Positions 37,034-49,683 of a stretch of 64,000 bases of DNA are shown here, in pieces. Origin of the DNA: Cupriavidus necator. GTDB lineage: Bacteria; Pseudomonadota; Gammaproteobacteria; Burkholderiales; Burkholderiaceae. The position numbers were made by a program, and so were the translations under genes. The notes beneath the pieces were generated by a model. The model made no database searches. It was not told the DNA's origin and worked only from the letters and a program-made list of their open reading frames with translations. Position 1 is the stretch's first letter, and each line of letters opens with the position of its first letter. The DNA lies in contig CP074381.1 in NCBI GenBank assembly GCA_022041995.1, positions 124,001 through 188,000 of the forward strand. Direction: 5' to 3'.

Positions 37034-38149
37034 ATGCAATTGGTCAAAACCTCGCGAGACAACCTGCTGCGTCCGCTGCAAATCGTGAGCGGCATCGTGG
37101 AGCGCCGCCACACCCTCCCGATCCTGGCCAACCTGCTGATTCGCAAGTCCGGGTCGAACGTTTCCTTCCTGTCGACCGACATCGAAATCCAGATCACCAC
37201 GCATGCGGAATGCGGCGTCGGCAACGACAGCGTTGCCACCACCGTGGCCGCGCGCAAGCTGCTGGACATCCTGCGCGCCATGCCTGATGGTGACGTGGCC
37301 CTGTCGCTCAACGACAAGCGCATGACCGTGCAATCCGGCAAGAGCCGCTTTGCCCTGCAGACGCTGGCCGCTGAAGAATTCCCCACCGTTGCTGAAGCCA
37401 GCGAATTCAACGCCAGCGTCAGCCTGCCGCAGAAGACCTTCAAGCACCTGCTGGCGATGGTCCACTTCGCCATGGCGCAGCAGGACATCCGCTACTACCT
37501 GAACGGCATGCTGCTGGTGGTGGAAGGCAAGAAGGTGATGGCCGTCGCCACCGACGGCCACCGCCTGGCGTACTGCGGCGTTGAGCTGGAAACCGAAGCC
37601 GCCGGTGTGGGCGCGCGCCAGGAAGTCATCATCCCGCGCAAGACCATCCTGGAACTGCAGCGCCTGCTGGAAGACAACGACGATCCGGTGAAGGTGCAGC
37701 TGGCCGCCAACCAGGTCAAGTTCACGTTCGCCAATATCGAACTGATCTCCAAGCTGGTCGAAGGCAAGTTCCCCGACTTCCAGCGCGTGATCCCCAAGGG
37801 CTACAAGAACGCCTTCGCGATCGACCGCGTGCAGCTGCAGCAGGCGCTGCAACGCACCGCGATCCTGACGACGGACAAATTCAAGGGCGTGCGCTGCATC
37901 CTGGACACGCACATGCTCAAGATCAGCTCCACCAACGCCGACCAGGAAGAGGCGCAGGAAGAGCTGGAACTCGATTACTCGGGCGACGCGCTCGATATCG
38001 GCTTCAACGTGACCTACCTGCTAGACGTGCTTGCCAACCTGAAGACCGAGCAGGTGCAGGTCAGCCTTGGCGACTCGAATTCGAGTGCGCTGATTACCGT
38101 GCCGGAAGACGACAACTTCAAGTACGTCGTCATGCCGATGCGCATCTGA
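37034..38149 (+). CDS. dnaN: DNA polymerase III beta subunit (sliding clamp)
   Basis: The 371-residue protein begins MQLVKTSRDNLLRPLQIVSG and ends with the clamp's FKYVVMPMRI, the conserved C-terminal strand of the protein-binding pocket. ERRHTLPILANLLI, ATDGHRLAYC and the three-domain repeat length all fit. It forms the ring dimer that tethers polymerase III to DNA. The ATG at 37034 starts the conserved sequence; open codons back to 36989 are not part of the protein. Confidence 0.97.
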   Translation: MQLVKTSRDNLLRPLQIVSGIVERRHTLPILANLLIRKSGSNVSFLSTDIEIQITTHAECGVGNDSVATTVAARKLLDILRAMPDGDVALSLNDKRMTVQSGKSRFALQTLAAEEFPTVAEASEFNASVSLPQKTFKHLLAMVHFAMAQQDIRYYLNGMLLVVEGKKVMAVATDGHRLAYCGVELETEAAGVGARQEVIIPRKTILELQRLLEDNDDPVKVQLAANQVKFTFANIELISKLVEGKFPDFQRVIPKGYKNAFAIDRVQLQQALQRTAILTTDKFKGVRCILDTHMLKISSTNADQEEAQEELELDYSGDALDIGFNVTYLLDVLANLKTEQVQVSLGDSNSSALITVPEDDNFKYVVMPMRI

Positions 38150-38242
38150 TGATCCGGTAACAGGACTACAGATACAGAGATACCGGAGCAGCAAACGGCA
38201 CGCTACGACACCCGCCTCATCACGGGACGTCTCTTCGCAGCG

Positions 38243-38275
38243 GGGGCAGGATCGAAAACGATCTGCCCCTTTTGC
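38243..38275 (+). terminator. Rho-independent terminator between dnaN and gyrB
   Basis: GGGGCAGGATCG (from 38243), an AAAA loop and CGATCTGCCCC form a strong stem with one bulged base, followed by TTTT. It suggests that gyrB has its own promoter in 38276-38365. Confidence 0.8.
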
Positions 38276-38359
38276 CGTTTTTAGTAACCCGCCATGCGGA
38301 AAGCCAGACGCCCTGCCAATGTGCCGGCGCGGCCGGGTTTTCACATCAGCCGTGAGTAG

Positions 38360-40890
<2,531 letters not shown>

Positions 40891-41236
40891 TCTTATTGTA
40901 GGATCTCAGAAAAGTTGATGTTTTTCACAAATAAGTGAAGCTATCTGGGCTGGTGTGTTGCTGTAGGTTGTCAGATCGATTTCCTTAACATTTCGCACGA
41001 CTGCAAAAAGGCTGCGTCCCTCATGGGGCGCGGCCTTTTTGCTTAGGCGTCGGCTTGAGACAGCTCGGAAGGAAGCCTTAGGAGGCAAATTGTCTCGGTC
41101 CTCAACATAGGGAACAGCACAGGCGGTTCAGTCCCCTGAGCAAAGGTCGCAGGGCTACCGCACGAGCGGTGTAGTCCACTGGAGCGAACCCGACGTTTTG
41201 GTCGGAGCCTCACGAGCAAGATTCGATTGCATATCT
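40891..41236. other. Intergenic junction between core chromosome and BREX island, with terminator
   Basis: This 346-base gap has no gene. AAAAAGGCTGCGTCCC (41005-41020), TCAT and GGGGCGCGGCCTTTTT (41025-41040) form a terminator stem with A and T flanks that can serve both gyrB and the convergent BREX operon. I found no tRNA, integrase or direct-repeat attachment site that would mark how the island entered. Confidence 0.7.
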
Positions 41237-43275
41237 TCAGTCAACTCCCAAGGCTTTAAATACCGCGTCAACTGGATCAGCATAAAAGCTAGTCTGGAAC
41301 TTGGTGAACAGTTCTGCTGGGACGCTGGGAAGGTCCATGGCGCTGCTCATTGGTAGTGCCACTCGTTTGCCGCCAGCATCGAAGGTGACCTGCAGGCATT
41401 CGGCGATGCTCTCTACCGGGGTAATATTTCCACCCAGGCTCATATCGCCGAGAACTACCAACTGCCCTTGGGCAGGTCGGCCGAGCAACCCAGAAGCGAA
41501 GGCCACTAAGCTAGGTAGAGCCATATGCGTGAGTGGCCCGGAGTTCTGTAGCTCGACAACGTGCAGGTGGAAGTCGTGATCCAGCACCTTGGCTGAGGCG
41601 CTGATGCGCGCAGCATTGGCCTTGAAGTAGTCAAACGCGATCTTCACCTGTTCCTTGGCGGCGCTGGAGTTCCACAGGCCGGAGGTGGCCAGCTTGCCGG
41701 AGCCCTTGGTGACCTGTAGCTCGATCCGATATAGCCCCGGCATGCCCTTGCCACTTAAACCAATGGTGTGGACGAAACCTGGCTTGCCTGGGCCTTCGGG
41801 GATCAGAGTGCCTCCGCCCTGTTCCTTGACGTTGATGAAGCGCTCTTCCATGGTCTCGTTGTCGATGTAGCTGAAGTGCACATCATAGAACTCCATGCCG
41901 CCAATCTTCTTCAACTGCTCCTTCACCCGGCGGCGCACCTGCAGAGCGTACTCTAGGCAATGGCGCACATCTTCTTTGGTGAACACGTCATGCGGGTAGA
42001 GCAATTTGAGCAGGCCGGACACCGTCTTACGAACTGCAATCACGTCACGTTGGTTAAGGTTGTTACCCAGCCTGAAGTGCTTGTCGACGGCATCGGCAAA
42101 GCTACGTTTGCGCATCTCGCGAAAGAACTCTGCGAGATAGTCGACGATCAATCCGTATCTATTGGTGAAGTACTCCGGGCGCATCTTCGGGATTTCCCAG
42201 CCTGGGATATAGGCATGAAAGCGATCGAAGAAAGCTGAATCGATCATTTGCTCGGGGAAGGGGCCAGCAGGTGGCTGGTTTTCACCAGCGACTCGACACT
42301 TTGGTTGATGTTGCCGACAAAGACCATGGACGCCGAGGCCTCCATCTGTTCACGGCCGCGTCCGAAAGAGCCGGAGGCCATGTAGTCCTTCATGATTTGC
42401 ACGCCGTCCTTATCCTTGAAGTTGATGCCGGCCACCTCATCAAAGGCGACCACATCCCAAAGACCGACCAGACCGATGCGCCGACTACTCATGTTGTAAA
42501 ACAGGTTGGCCACCGTGGTTTGGCCGCCGGAGACCAGCATACTGTTGGGCGAGCACTCCTTGTAGATGTGGCTCTTGCCGGTACCCCGGGGCCCCAGTTC
42601 GCAAACGTTGTAGTTATTCTCGACGAAGGGGATCATCCGGGCTAGCAGGTGCCACTGTACGGGCTCATCTAGGGTCGAAGGCTCCATGCCGATGGAGCGA
42701 ATCAGTGCTTCACGCCACTGCACAGTGCTCAGTGCTGCACGGCCAGTGAAGAGCTCCTGCATGTTCATGTTCGGCATCTGGATCGGCTTGAGCAGTGTCA
42801 CGCCGAAGGGGGAGCCGGACTGCCCCTCCTCGTGGTAATAGCTCAGAGTAGCGATTACCCAAATGCCGCCGACCAGCAGCTTCTCATATTCTTTGACGAA
42901 GGTTGCGGAGATCTCCGCATCCTTGATCCCCAGGTTGCTGAATGAAGCCTCGTAGTGATCCTTGCGTTCATTGAGGCGCACGGTCACTCTGTCTATCACT
43001 TTGTAGGAGCCTCGCTCGCGTACCAAGGATTTGATCTTCTCGGCCTCGTCAGGACGCACATAGTTTTCCGCCAGAACGGCTTTGACGTTTTTCAGCCCCT
43101 GCTCAATGACCTCAGGGTCGTTTGAGGCGCAATACATCCCCAGTAGGTATTCGAGCACGTACACCGGGACGTTGGCGCCTTCCTTGATTAGCTTGGTCAA
43201 GTCCTTGCGCACCACGCGTCCAGCGAAGAGCTCGTTTAGCAGCTGGTCGAGATCTTTACCCAGTTCGGTATCCAT
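41237..43275 (-). CDS. brxL: BREX Lon-like AAA+ protein BrxL (split into two frames in this sequence)
   Basis: Two abutting frames encode the two halves: 42244-43275 has the N-terminal region and AAA+ core with Walker A GPRGTGKSHIYKE and Walker B VVAFDEVAGINF, ending LLAPSPSK; 41237-42247 resumes MIDSAFFDRFHAYIPGWEIPKMRPEY and carries the C-terminal Lon-like domain (LGDMSLGGNITPVESIAECL). The break lies in the run GGGGAAGGGG (42254-42263); one more base gives LLAPFPEQMIDSAFF and a 679-residue protein, the normal BrxL length. As written, the ATG of the second half overlaps the TGA of the first (ATGA), so coupled translation of two pieces is also possible. BrxL is the last gene of type 1 BREX and is needed for phage restriction. 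Confidence 0.9.
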
Positions 43276-43291
43276 TTATCGTCTCGTGCAC

Positions 43292-45919
43292 TCAAAAGAA
43301 ATCGTCAGTAAAGGCCAGGTCGATGGTGACGCGGTAACGCTCCAGCTCGGTATTCAGATCCTTGTCGCGGATGATCAGGAAGTAATCCTTGTGCCGATCA
43401 AAATCACTACCCGATAGCGACAGACGCGCTTGTTTGAGGCGCTCGCTCATAGAGTCGGTGGTACAGTCGAAGGTGACCACTTCCTCGCTAGAGACGGGCT
43501 GATCGCCTTCGTAAATGGCGACGGCCACAGTTATTGGCAACACCTGCTCGCTGACCGCCTCGGTTTGCATCAAGTCGAAGCGCTGAATGCTATTGACCAT
43601 CTTCAGCACCGACTTCGGCGAAATGACGCCCACCTTACGCTTGGTGCGTTTCTCGGCCTTTTCGCCGCGTAGCTGGTTGACCGTCAGTACTGGCACGACG
43701 ATCTCCTGCGGCATCGCACCACCATGGACGAAGCGTGCCCCGCCGACAAAGTGGAAACGATTGGCCCCCTTGGGAATCCAGAACTGGGTGTCCGACAGGG
43801 TGCCTGCCGTTTGCTTCGTCGAGCCATGCCAGACATCCCTTGCCGCCGGCAGACTGTGGCCTATTACATAGCGCTTTTTGCTCTTGATTGCGCTCTCTGG
43901 CTTGTCAACTAAAGAGGTACGGTCGGCTGCCTCCAGCTTACTTTGCTGGAACAGGAAGCCGTGATCGGCCGTGATCAGCACGGTACTAGTGTTGAGGTGC
44001 ATGAGGATCTTTCGGGTCAACTCGGTGAGTTCCTCAATGGCGAGTTCGACATGATGGAAGGTGTCCGACTCGGACCCACCTCCTTTATCACTGCGGTCAT
44101 CGATCACGTTGTGGTAGACGTAAACCAGTTGCTGATCCTTGAGCGCCTCACGGCCAGCATCTCGCGACCATTCCTTGACCTGCTGGGCGGTGACCGCCAT
44201 GCCGTAGTGTTGGGCCAGGATCTTGTCCCGCAATAAGGTGTTGCCGGTGGCCTGGCCATCGACAAATAGGGTGTCGCCATTCCCTTCGCGGTATTCCAGA
44301 GTCTTATGCGGCAGCAGTGAGGCCATGCCTAGAGAGGTGTAGCTGGGCACTACACCTAGCTGGCTGGCCAGGGTGGCTTCGCTGTAGCGTTTTTCGTTGA
44401 TCCGCTCGCGCAGCTCAACGGCGGCCTCATAGCGGAAGGCGTCGCTGATGATCACCACCACACGCTTACTCCGTTGCCCTTCGAATTGCGGGCGCACCCA
44501 GCGTTCGTAGAAATCCTGCTGATTGGGGAGGCCGGCAATCTTCCAGTGCTCCAGGCGTTGCTCAGCTTCGATGCGGTCACCCCAGCAGCGCGCCAGCTGG
44601 TCGATGTACCAATAGGCGTAGCACTGCTCCACCGCCTCATCGAGTTTCTTGAGCAGCTCCACATGCGCGCGCTGTGAGGCAGCGCAATAGTGCCGGTAAG
44701 CGGTATCGAAGCGGTAAAGCTCACCTTCGTAGGCTTTGTATAGCGCTTCACTGCTTGGATAATGGAAGCCAGCGCCGTGCTGGTGGCGCAAGGTGAACAG
44801 CTCGATGGCTGCGGCTAGGGCGCTATACAGCAGACGATACTTGCGGCGGATCTCGTCATCCTTGTGCCTCGAGGCCCAGTAGTTGTCCAGACACTCAGCA
44901 ATGATGCGCGAGAACAGCTGCAGGTCGCGAGGTGATGCTTCGGGAATGGCACGGGTCAGGTCGACGATAATCTGACGCTCTACCGCCTCAAATGTGGCGA
45001 TGTTAGCCAAGACCTCTACCGGAATACCTGCGATCTTCTGGCCGATGTGAAGCGCTTCCCCGACCCAGGCAGACACCTCATCGTAGCTCTTATAGAAGCG
45101 GGAGCTATCCCGCCAGCGTGAAAGTAACGCTCTGCAGGTAGCACGGGCGTTGGCCGAGGGCATGGAAATGGCTGTGGCCCAGCCGGGAATATCGGAGATG
45201 CTTTCACAAAAGTCGGTAGTCAGTAGGCGAATCAGCAGATGGCCAAAGCTGAACGGCTTGTCTCCGCTCAGTTCTTCTGCTGTAGCGGGATAGCCAACTT
45301 CATCGCGTAGCGTTTGTAGTAGTGCCGGCATCAGGCCGTACTTGTACAGTTCGTTGATGGCTCCAGGATTGGTTTCCAAGCCCAGGTCATTACGCACCGC
45401 ATTATCGGCGAGGGTGCACAGCAGCGTGGTGATGTCGCATGCACCAGCCCCCAACACCACGGCGATCATCGCCAGATCCAGCTGTTCTTCGGTGTCACCG
45501 GGCTGAATCAAGCGCTTCAATGCGCCTACCCGTGCTTTGTTACTGAGGAAGCTGTCACGTTTCGAGAGATGTTCACGCAAGCTCTGCTGTTGCAGGCCTA
45601 GATCATTGAAGATGAGCGATACCTTGTCGGCATAGAAGCTACGCGAGTACAGCTTGATATCCAATAGCCAGTCATCGTTGGCTTCCGGTTCGGCACAGGG
45701 GAAGTAGAGCAGGTACTTGCCTTGGGCGTCCTCCAGTTCTAGCTTCAGCTTGAGTCCAAAGGTGGATTCGCTCTGCATGTTGAGCACCCGTACCTCCGGT
45801 AGATCGAGCTGAGGAAGCTCATCGGCAAAGCTCTGCTCCGGGTCGAACCAGAACACGATGCGGTGGTTTTCCGCAAAGAATGCCTGCTGCAGGCCTTGGG
45901 TTAGTTGTTGTGTGTCCAT
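43292..45919 (-). CDS. pglZ: BREX alkaline-phosphatase-like protein PglZ
   Basis: The 875-residue protein (from MDTQQLTQGLQQAFF at 45919, with a GAGGGA site upstream) has the PglZ domain of the alkaline phosphatase superfamily in its second half: VVVIISDAFRYEAA with a metal-binding Asp, YTSLGMASLLPH, HNVIDDR and LITADHGFLF. PglZ is present in every BREX type and is needed for both methylation and defence in type 1 systems. The gene is intact and lies 54 bases after pglX and 16 bases before brxL. The frame stays open upstream to 45961, but those residues do not look conserved. Confidence 0.93.
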   Translation of the reverse strand: MDTQQLTQGLQQAFFAENHRIVFWFDPEQSFADELPQLDLPEVRVLNMQSESTFGLKLKLELEDAQGKYLLYFPCAEPEANDDWLLDIKLYSRSFYADKVSLIFNDLGLQQQSLREHLSKRDSFLSNKARVGALKRLIQPGDTEEQLDLAMIAVVLGAGACDITTLLCTLADNAVRNDLGLETNPGAINELYKYGLMPALLQTLRDEVGYPATAEELSGDKPFSFGHLLIRLLTTDFCESISDIPGWATAISMPSANARATCRALLSRWRDSSRFYKSYDEVSAWVGEALHIGQKIAGIPVEVLANIATFEAVERQIIVDLTRAIPEASPRDLQLFSRIIAECLDNYWASRHKDDEIRRKYRLLYSALAAAIELFTLRHQHGAGFHYPSSEALYKAYEGELYRFDTAYRHYCAASQRAHVELLKKLDEAVEQCYAYWYIDQLARCWGDRIEAEQRLEHWKIAGLPNQQDFYERWVRPQFEGQRSKRVVVIISDAFRYEAAVELRERINEKRYSEATLASQLGVVPSYTSLGMASLLPHKTLEYREGNGDTLFVDGQATGNTLLRDKILAQHYGMAVTAQQVKEWSRDAGREALKDQQLVYVYHNVIDDRSDKGGGSESDTFHHVELAIEELTELTRKILMHLNTSTVLITADHGFLFQQSKLEAADRTSLVDKPESAIKSKKRYVIGHSLPAARDVWHGSTKQTAGTLSDTQFWIPKGANRFHFVGGARFVHGGAMPQEIVVPVLTVNQLRGEKAEKRTKRKVGVISPKSVLKMVNSIQRFDLMQTEAVSEQVLPITVAVAIYEGDQPVSSEEVVTFDCTTDSMSERLKQARLSLSGSDFDRHKDYFLIIRDKDLNTELERYRVTIDLAFTDDFF

Positions 45920-45973
45920 CAAATTGATCCCTCGGCTCGCAGCACAAAGTGCCGCTTGCACTGATAATTTTGC

Positions 45974-48900
45974 TTATTCCGCCTTTTCGCCGGTGACGGC
46001 TTTCACCTCAGCCAATAAATCACCAAATTTCCCATAGTTCTCCTTCACCCCATCATCAAGATCCAGACTGATACGTAGGTCTGCGAAATGGCGGAGTTTT
46101 TCGTCGAAGGTGGCAAGCTCCGCTTGTTGTCTGTGCAAGGCATCGAGCTCTTTTTCCAACGGCTTTTTCTCGGCGGTGCTGGTGCTGGCGTCGATGTCCT
46201 GCTCAAGCTTGTTGGCGTAGCTGTTGAGCTTGGCGGTGAGCGGAATGACGTACTCAGTACGCATACGTGCCAAGGTGCCCTCGTTGTAGCGGTGCAGGTA
46301 GACCAGGCACTCGAAGGCCTTGTACTTGCCGGAGCTGAACAGCCAATAAATTGGGCGCTTCTTATAGGTCTTGAGATGGTCCTTATATAACTGGGTGCTC
46401 AGGTAGCGGCGGATGCAATCTAGCGCCGACTCACCGCGCTTGGGCTTGATCGCGGACAAGCACAAGCTCTCGGCGACGAAGTCGAGGTTTTCTTGCCGAT
46501 GCTTCTCGCCCCAGGCGGTGCGGATAAATTCGTTGAAGCGGTTGGTGGCGTCGTCGGCGAACCATTCCTGATCAGTGAGCGGGAGGATACCGTCGCTGTC
46601 AGCGGGGAAGGTTTTATAGACACCCTCGGCCACCAGTTCGGTAAAGCTCAGATTGCTTGCGTGCGCGTAGACTAGTCCTTCGCGGTCGAGGGAGTAGCGA
46701 CCCATGATACATCCGATGGCATAACTTACTAGTTCTGCAAGCGTTTCCGATTGATATCTCATGGTTAGTGACTGTTGATCTTGATTCCTGCCATAGCGAT
46801 AAGCGGGATTGCTATTCAGAGTTATCAAATCGTCACCAACATCACTTATGACTTCATCTGTCAATCCATAGTCTTTTGCGAGAAGCGTATTGTTTTTTTC
46901 TTCAAGGTGCTTGAGCCTGATCGCGCTGTCTCTTTCATGTTTGATTAGCTCATTAAATGCGTTAGACGCTCTAGTAAAGCCTTCTTTCAGTAGGGGGCTG
47001 CCTCTGAATAGCCATGACGTTTCATAGCTGTTCCAGTCGCTCTGAGAAATTTTTTGAATCTCCTCGAAGTTTTCGTAAATTATCTCTCTTGAGCTTTGTG
47101 AGACGCATATCGGAATCTTTCTTATGTCTCCGACATTAAAATCCAAGGTGGGGGCTAAAAACTCCAGACACTTAGATGCAACTTTTGAATTAAGCAGCGA
47201 ACACACTAATGAAAATTCGCCCTCAGAGTGAGGGAACGCACAGGCACCTTTTGCGCTAAAAGTGAACCCTTTTGGGCTTAGTCTTGCCCCAAAATGGGAG
47301 GATGTTAATGCGGACCATGTTATTGATTTTTTGAAATAAAGATTTCGTGATGGGAGGCAGTTTCCGAGCTTGGAAAGCAGTGCGTAATTTTCACGATCAA
47401 ATGCAACGACATAATCGTTGTTTCCAAACCACTTCCTAAATTCACCGCCCTTGTTGTATGGGACCCATTTTCTATTGTTTTTCCAGACATCCTCTTTCTT
47501 CTCGGCATCGAGTGCAAGTAGCGAAAAATCAACTTCATGCCATAACCTTAGAAATTTGTCGTTGTCGCCGGTCTGAAAGCCCTGCCTAACAGGAGCGCAG
47601 TGCTCTATAGACTGAGAACTTTTGAACGTCTGTCTCAGTTTGTCTGAAATCCAGTACGCAATTGGCGATCCAGGTACGGCAAAAAAATCATCCTGTCGTA
47701 CAGTATGATTGAGTTCTTCGTTCCTATTAATAAAAACATCTCTCTTGTTGGATGACTGAGGTGCTTTGTTAAGGTCGATGTACACTCCAAAGTGGCCTTC
47801 TATTTTTTTCCTTCCGGAAATTAATGCGGCGCACTGTACTATTTTGGAGTTTAGTTCTGGGAAGCTGTTGTATCCGATGTGTAATAAGCTATTAATGCGG
47901 CTTTCGCAAATAATCCACTCGCGAAACTCGGAAAGGCCAGATAGGAACATCCATGTTTGTAACGTTACCTGTGCATTGGAGCCATTAGGCTTGAGTAGAT
48001 TAAAGCCGCGCTCAATGAATGCTGCAAAAAGATCTGCTTTGCTCTTGGGGAAGCGTTTTTCTGCAAAAAATTTCAGTTCAGGCGCCATACCTTTGCTACT
48101 AAGGTAGGGTGGATTGGCTATCACTGCATCGTATTTACTTGCGAGCATCCAAGCCTGCTGCACAAAGGGGATCAGCTGCTCGGCCGCTGGCTTCTGCATA
48201 GAGTCACCTGCGCTCCCCAGTTGTCGTAGTTGTTCTAGCAGCTCACTGAGTGGTTCGGTATCCTCGAGAGGCACTTCAATAAGTGAACCGAAAGTCTTGG
48301 CTTTAGAAAAGCAGGCCAGAGTGCTCTTCAGCAACTGGTAGCGGGGATCTGTGCCGGCGGTGCCGAGGTTGGCCTGTTCGCTGTCAAACAATCCTTGTGA
48401 CTGGCCACGTTGCCAATCGCCGGTCAAGTTGAGGGCCTTCCACAGACTGGCGAAGTCAAGGTGGCTGCTTTCCTGCAGTGGCAGCACATTGAGCTTAAAG
48501 CCATTTTCGGCGAGGCGGCTGAAGATGCGGCGGTCGTCTTCACGGGCCAGCATCATCAGGGCGAAGCCGGAAAGCTGGCCGGCGCGGTCGTCGATGTCCA
48601 GACCGAACAGGTTGTTTTCCAGGATCAGTTGCGGAATGTCCCGTGCGCGGAAGCCGCGTTCAGTGTAGATCTCCTTCAGCACCTTGTAGGCCTCGACCAG
48701 TATGTGGCCGGAGCCACAGGCGGGGTCGAGCACCTTGATGCTCAACGGATCGATGCTGTCCGGTGTGATGGCAGCCAGCTGGGCCTGTACTTCGGACGTC
48801 TGCTCGGCTGGCTCGATGTAGTAAGGCATCTTGGCCCTGAGCGGTGAATCCGGGTAGGTCTGCAGCCACTGGCGGCCCACCGAGTTTTGCACCAGATACT

Positions 48901-49636
48901 GGACGATCCAGTTGGGAGTAAAGAGCTGGGTGGCGGCGGGGATATCCTCACTCCTCACCACCTTGCCGATGACCTGATCCTTTTTCTCCGAAATGTAGAA
49001 CTGGTAGAGCCAGCCGATGATCTCCACTTCCCGCCAGTCTTCTTCGGGAATGGCGCTGACCAGCTCGCGGATCAAGGAGTCGGTTTTGGTCAGGTTGTCC
49101 GGCAGAAGCAGTTCGGTAGCGTCGTCGATTGCCTCGAACAGGAAGGGCATGGCCTGATGGAGAGCATGGCACTGGGTTAGCAGCAGCTCGCGGTAGAGCT
49201 CTTCGTCCTTTGTGCCGTCGAGTTTCAGGTCGGTGATGCGTTGGCGGTCTAGGCCTTCCAGCTCGATGTCCAGACAGTCGTCGAGAATCTGGAAGCTGCC
49301 TTCTCGCTCGGGGTGGCTGAGTACCCGGCGACCGTGATCGAGGTAACCCTTGATCTCCATGAAACGAATGGCGCACAGGCGGTTGAACCAGCTGTAGGCG
49401 GCCTGCTCCATGGCCTGAGCGAAGCCCATTTGTTCAACCTTTTTCACCAGCGCTGCGCGCGGGAAAATCATGCTGGCTGGGAAGGGGCGATCGCTAATCA
49501 GGGCCAGGTCGCCTTTCCGCTCCAGCGGCTCGATGCCCTTGCTGGTGATGCCGTACTTGGCCGCTTGTTTGGTCATGGCGGCGATAAAGGCACAGCGCGC
49601 CTTGGGTGCGTAGCGTTTGATGTTGTTGGTATTCAT
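45974..49636 (-). CDS. pglX: BREX type 1 adenine-specific DNA methyltransferase PglX
   Basis: The 1220-residue protein has the SAM-binding motif I LDPACGSGHILVEA near residue 305 and the catalytic N6-adenine motif ANPPY near residue 506, then the target-recognition and C-terminal regions (KRPIYWLFSSGKYKAFECLVYLHRYN near the end). PglX marks host DNA at a non-palindromic site so that BREX can tell phage DNA. From about residue 509 to 966 (48110-46740) the coding DNA is clearly richer in A and T than the parts on either side; this covers the recognition region and suggests domain exchange. The gene appears intact. An AAGAAGAG ribosome site precedes the ATG. Confidence 0.93.
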   Translation of the reverse strand: MNTNNIKRYAPKARCAFIAAMTKQAAKYGITSKGIEPLERKGDLALISDRPFPASMIFPRAALVKKVEQMGFAQAMEQAAYSWFNRLCAIRFMEIKGYLDHGRRVLSHPEREGSFQILDDCLDIELEGLDRQRITDLKLDGTKDEELYRELLLTQCHALHQAMPFLFEAIDDATELLLPDNLTKTDSLIRELVSAIPEEDWREVEIIGWLYQFYISEKKDQVIGKVVRSEDIPAATQLFTPNWIVQYLVQNSVGRQWLQTYPDSPLRAKMPYYIEPAEQTSEVQAQLAAITPDSIDPLSIKVLDPACGSGHILVEAYKVLKEIYTERGFRARDIPQLILENNLFGLDIDDRAGQLSGFALMMLAREDDRRIFSRLAENGFKLNVLPLQESSHLDFASLWKALNLTGDWQRGQSQGLFDSEQANLGTAGTDPRYQLLKSTLACFSKAKTFGSLIEVPLEDTEPLSELLEQLRQLGSAGDSMQKPAAEQLIPFVQQAWMLASKYDAVIANPPYLSSKGMAPELKFFAEKRFPKSKADLFAAFIERGFNLLKPNGSNAQVTLQTWMFLSGLSEFREWIICESRINSLLHIGYNSFPELNSKIVQCAALISGRKKIEGHFGVYIDLNKAPQSSNKRDVFINRNEELNHTVRQDDFFAVPGSPIAYWISDKLRQTFKSSQSIEHCAPVRQGFQTGDNDKFLRLWHEVDFSLLALDAEKKEDVWKNNRKWVPYNKGGEFRKWFGNNDYVVAFDRENYALLSKLGNCLPSRNLYFKKSITWSALTSSHFGARLSPKGFTFSAKGACAFPHSEGEFSLVCSLLNSKVASKCLEFLAPTLDFNVGDIRKIPICVSQSSREIIYENFEEIQKISQSDWNSYETSWLFRGSPLLKEGFTRASNAFNELIKHERDSAIRLKHLEEKNNTLLAKDYGLTDEVISDVGDDLITLNSNPAYRYGRNQDQQSLTMRYQSETLAELVSYAIGCIMGRYSLDREGLVYAHASNLSFTELVAEGVYKTFPADSDGILPLTDQEWFADDATNRFNEFIRTAWGEKHRQENLDFVAESLCLSAIKPKRGESALDCIRRYLSTQLYKDHLKTYKKRPIYWLFSSGKYKAFECLVYLHRYNEGTLARMRTEYVIPLTAKLNSYANKLEQDIDASTSTAEKKPLEKELDALHRQQAELATFDEKLRHFADLRISLDLDDGVKENYGKFGDLLAEVKAVTGEKAE

Positions 49637-49683
49637 AGGCTCTTCTTAATTCGCAGTGAGCTGGAGTCGAGCAGCGAATGGGG

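Noticed and set aside
40891..41236. tRNA or integrase attachment site at the island edge
   Set aside because: No cloverleaf could be drawn and no integrase or matching direct repeat was found.
42244..42263. Programmed -1 frameshift to make full-length BrxL
   Set aside because: The site (GCC CCT TCC CC) is not a classical slippery heptamer, and the same one-base loss in essential genes points to an error.
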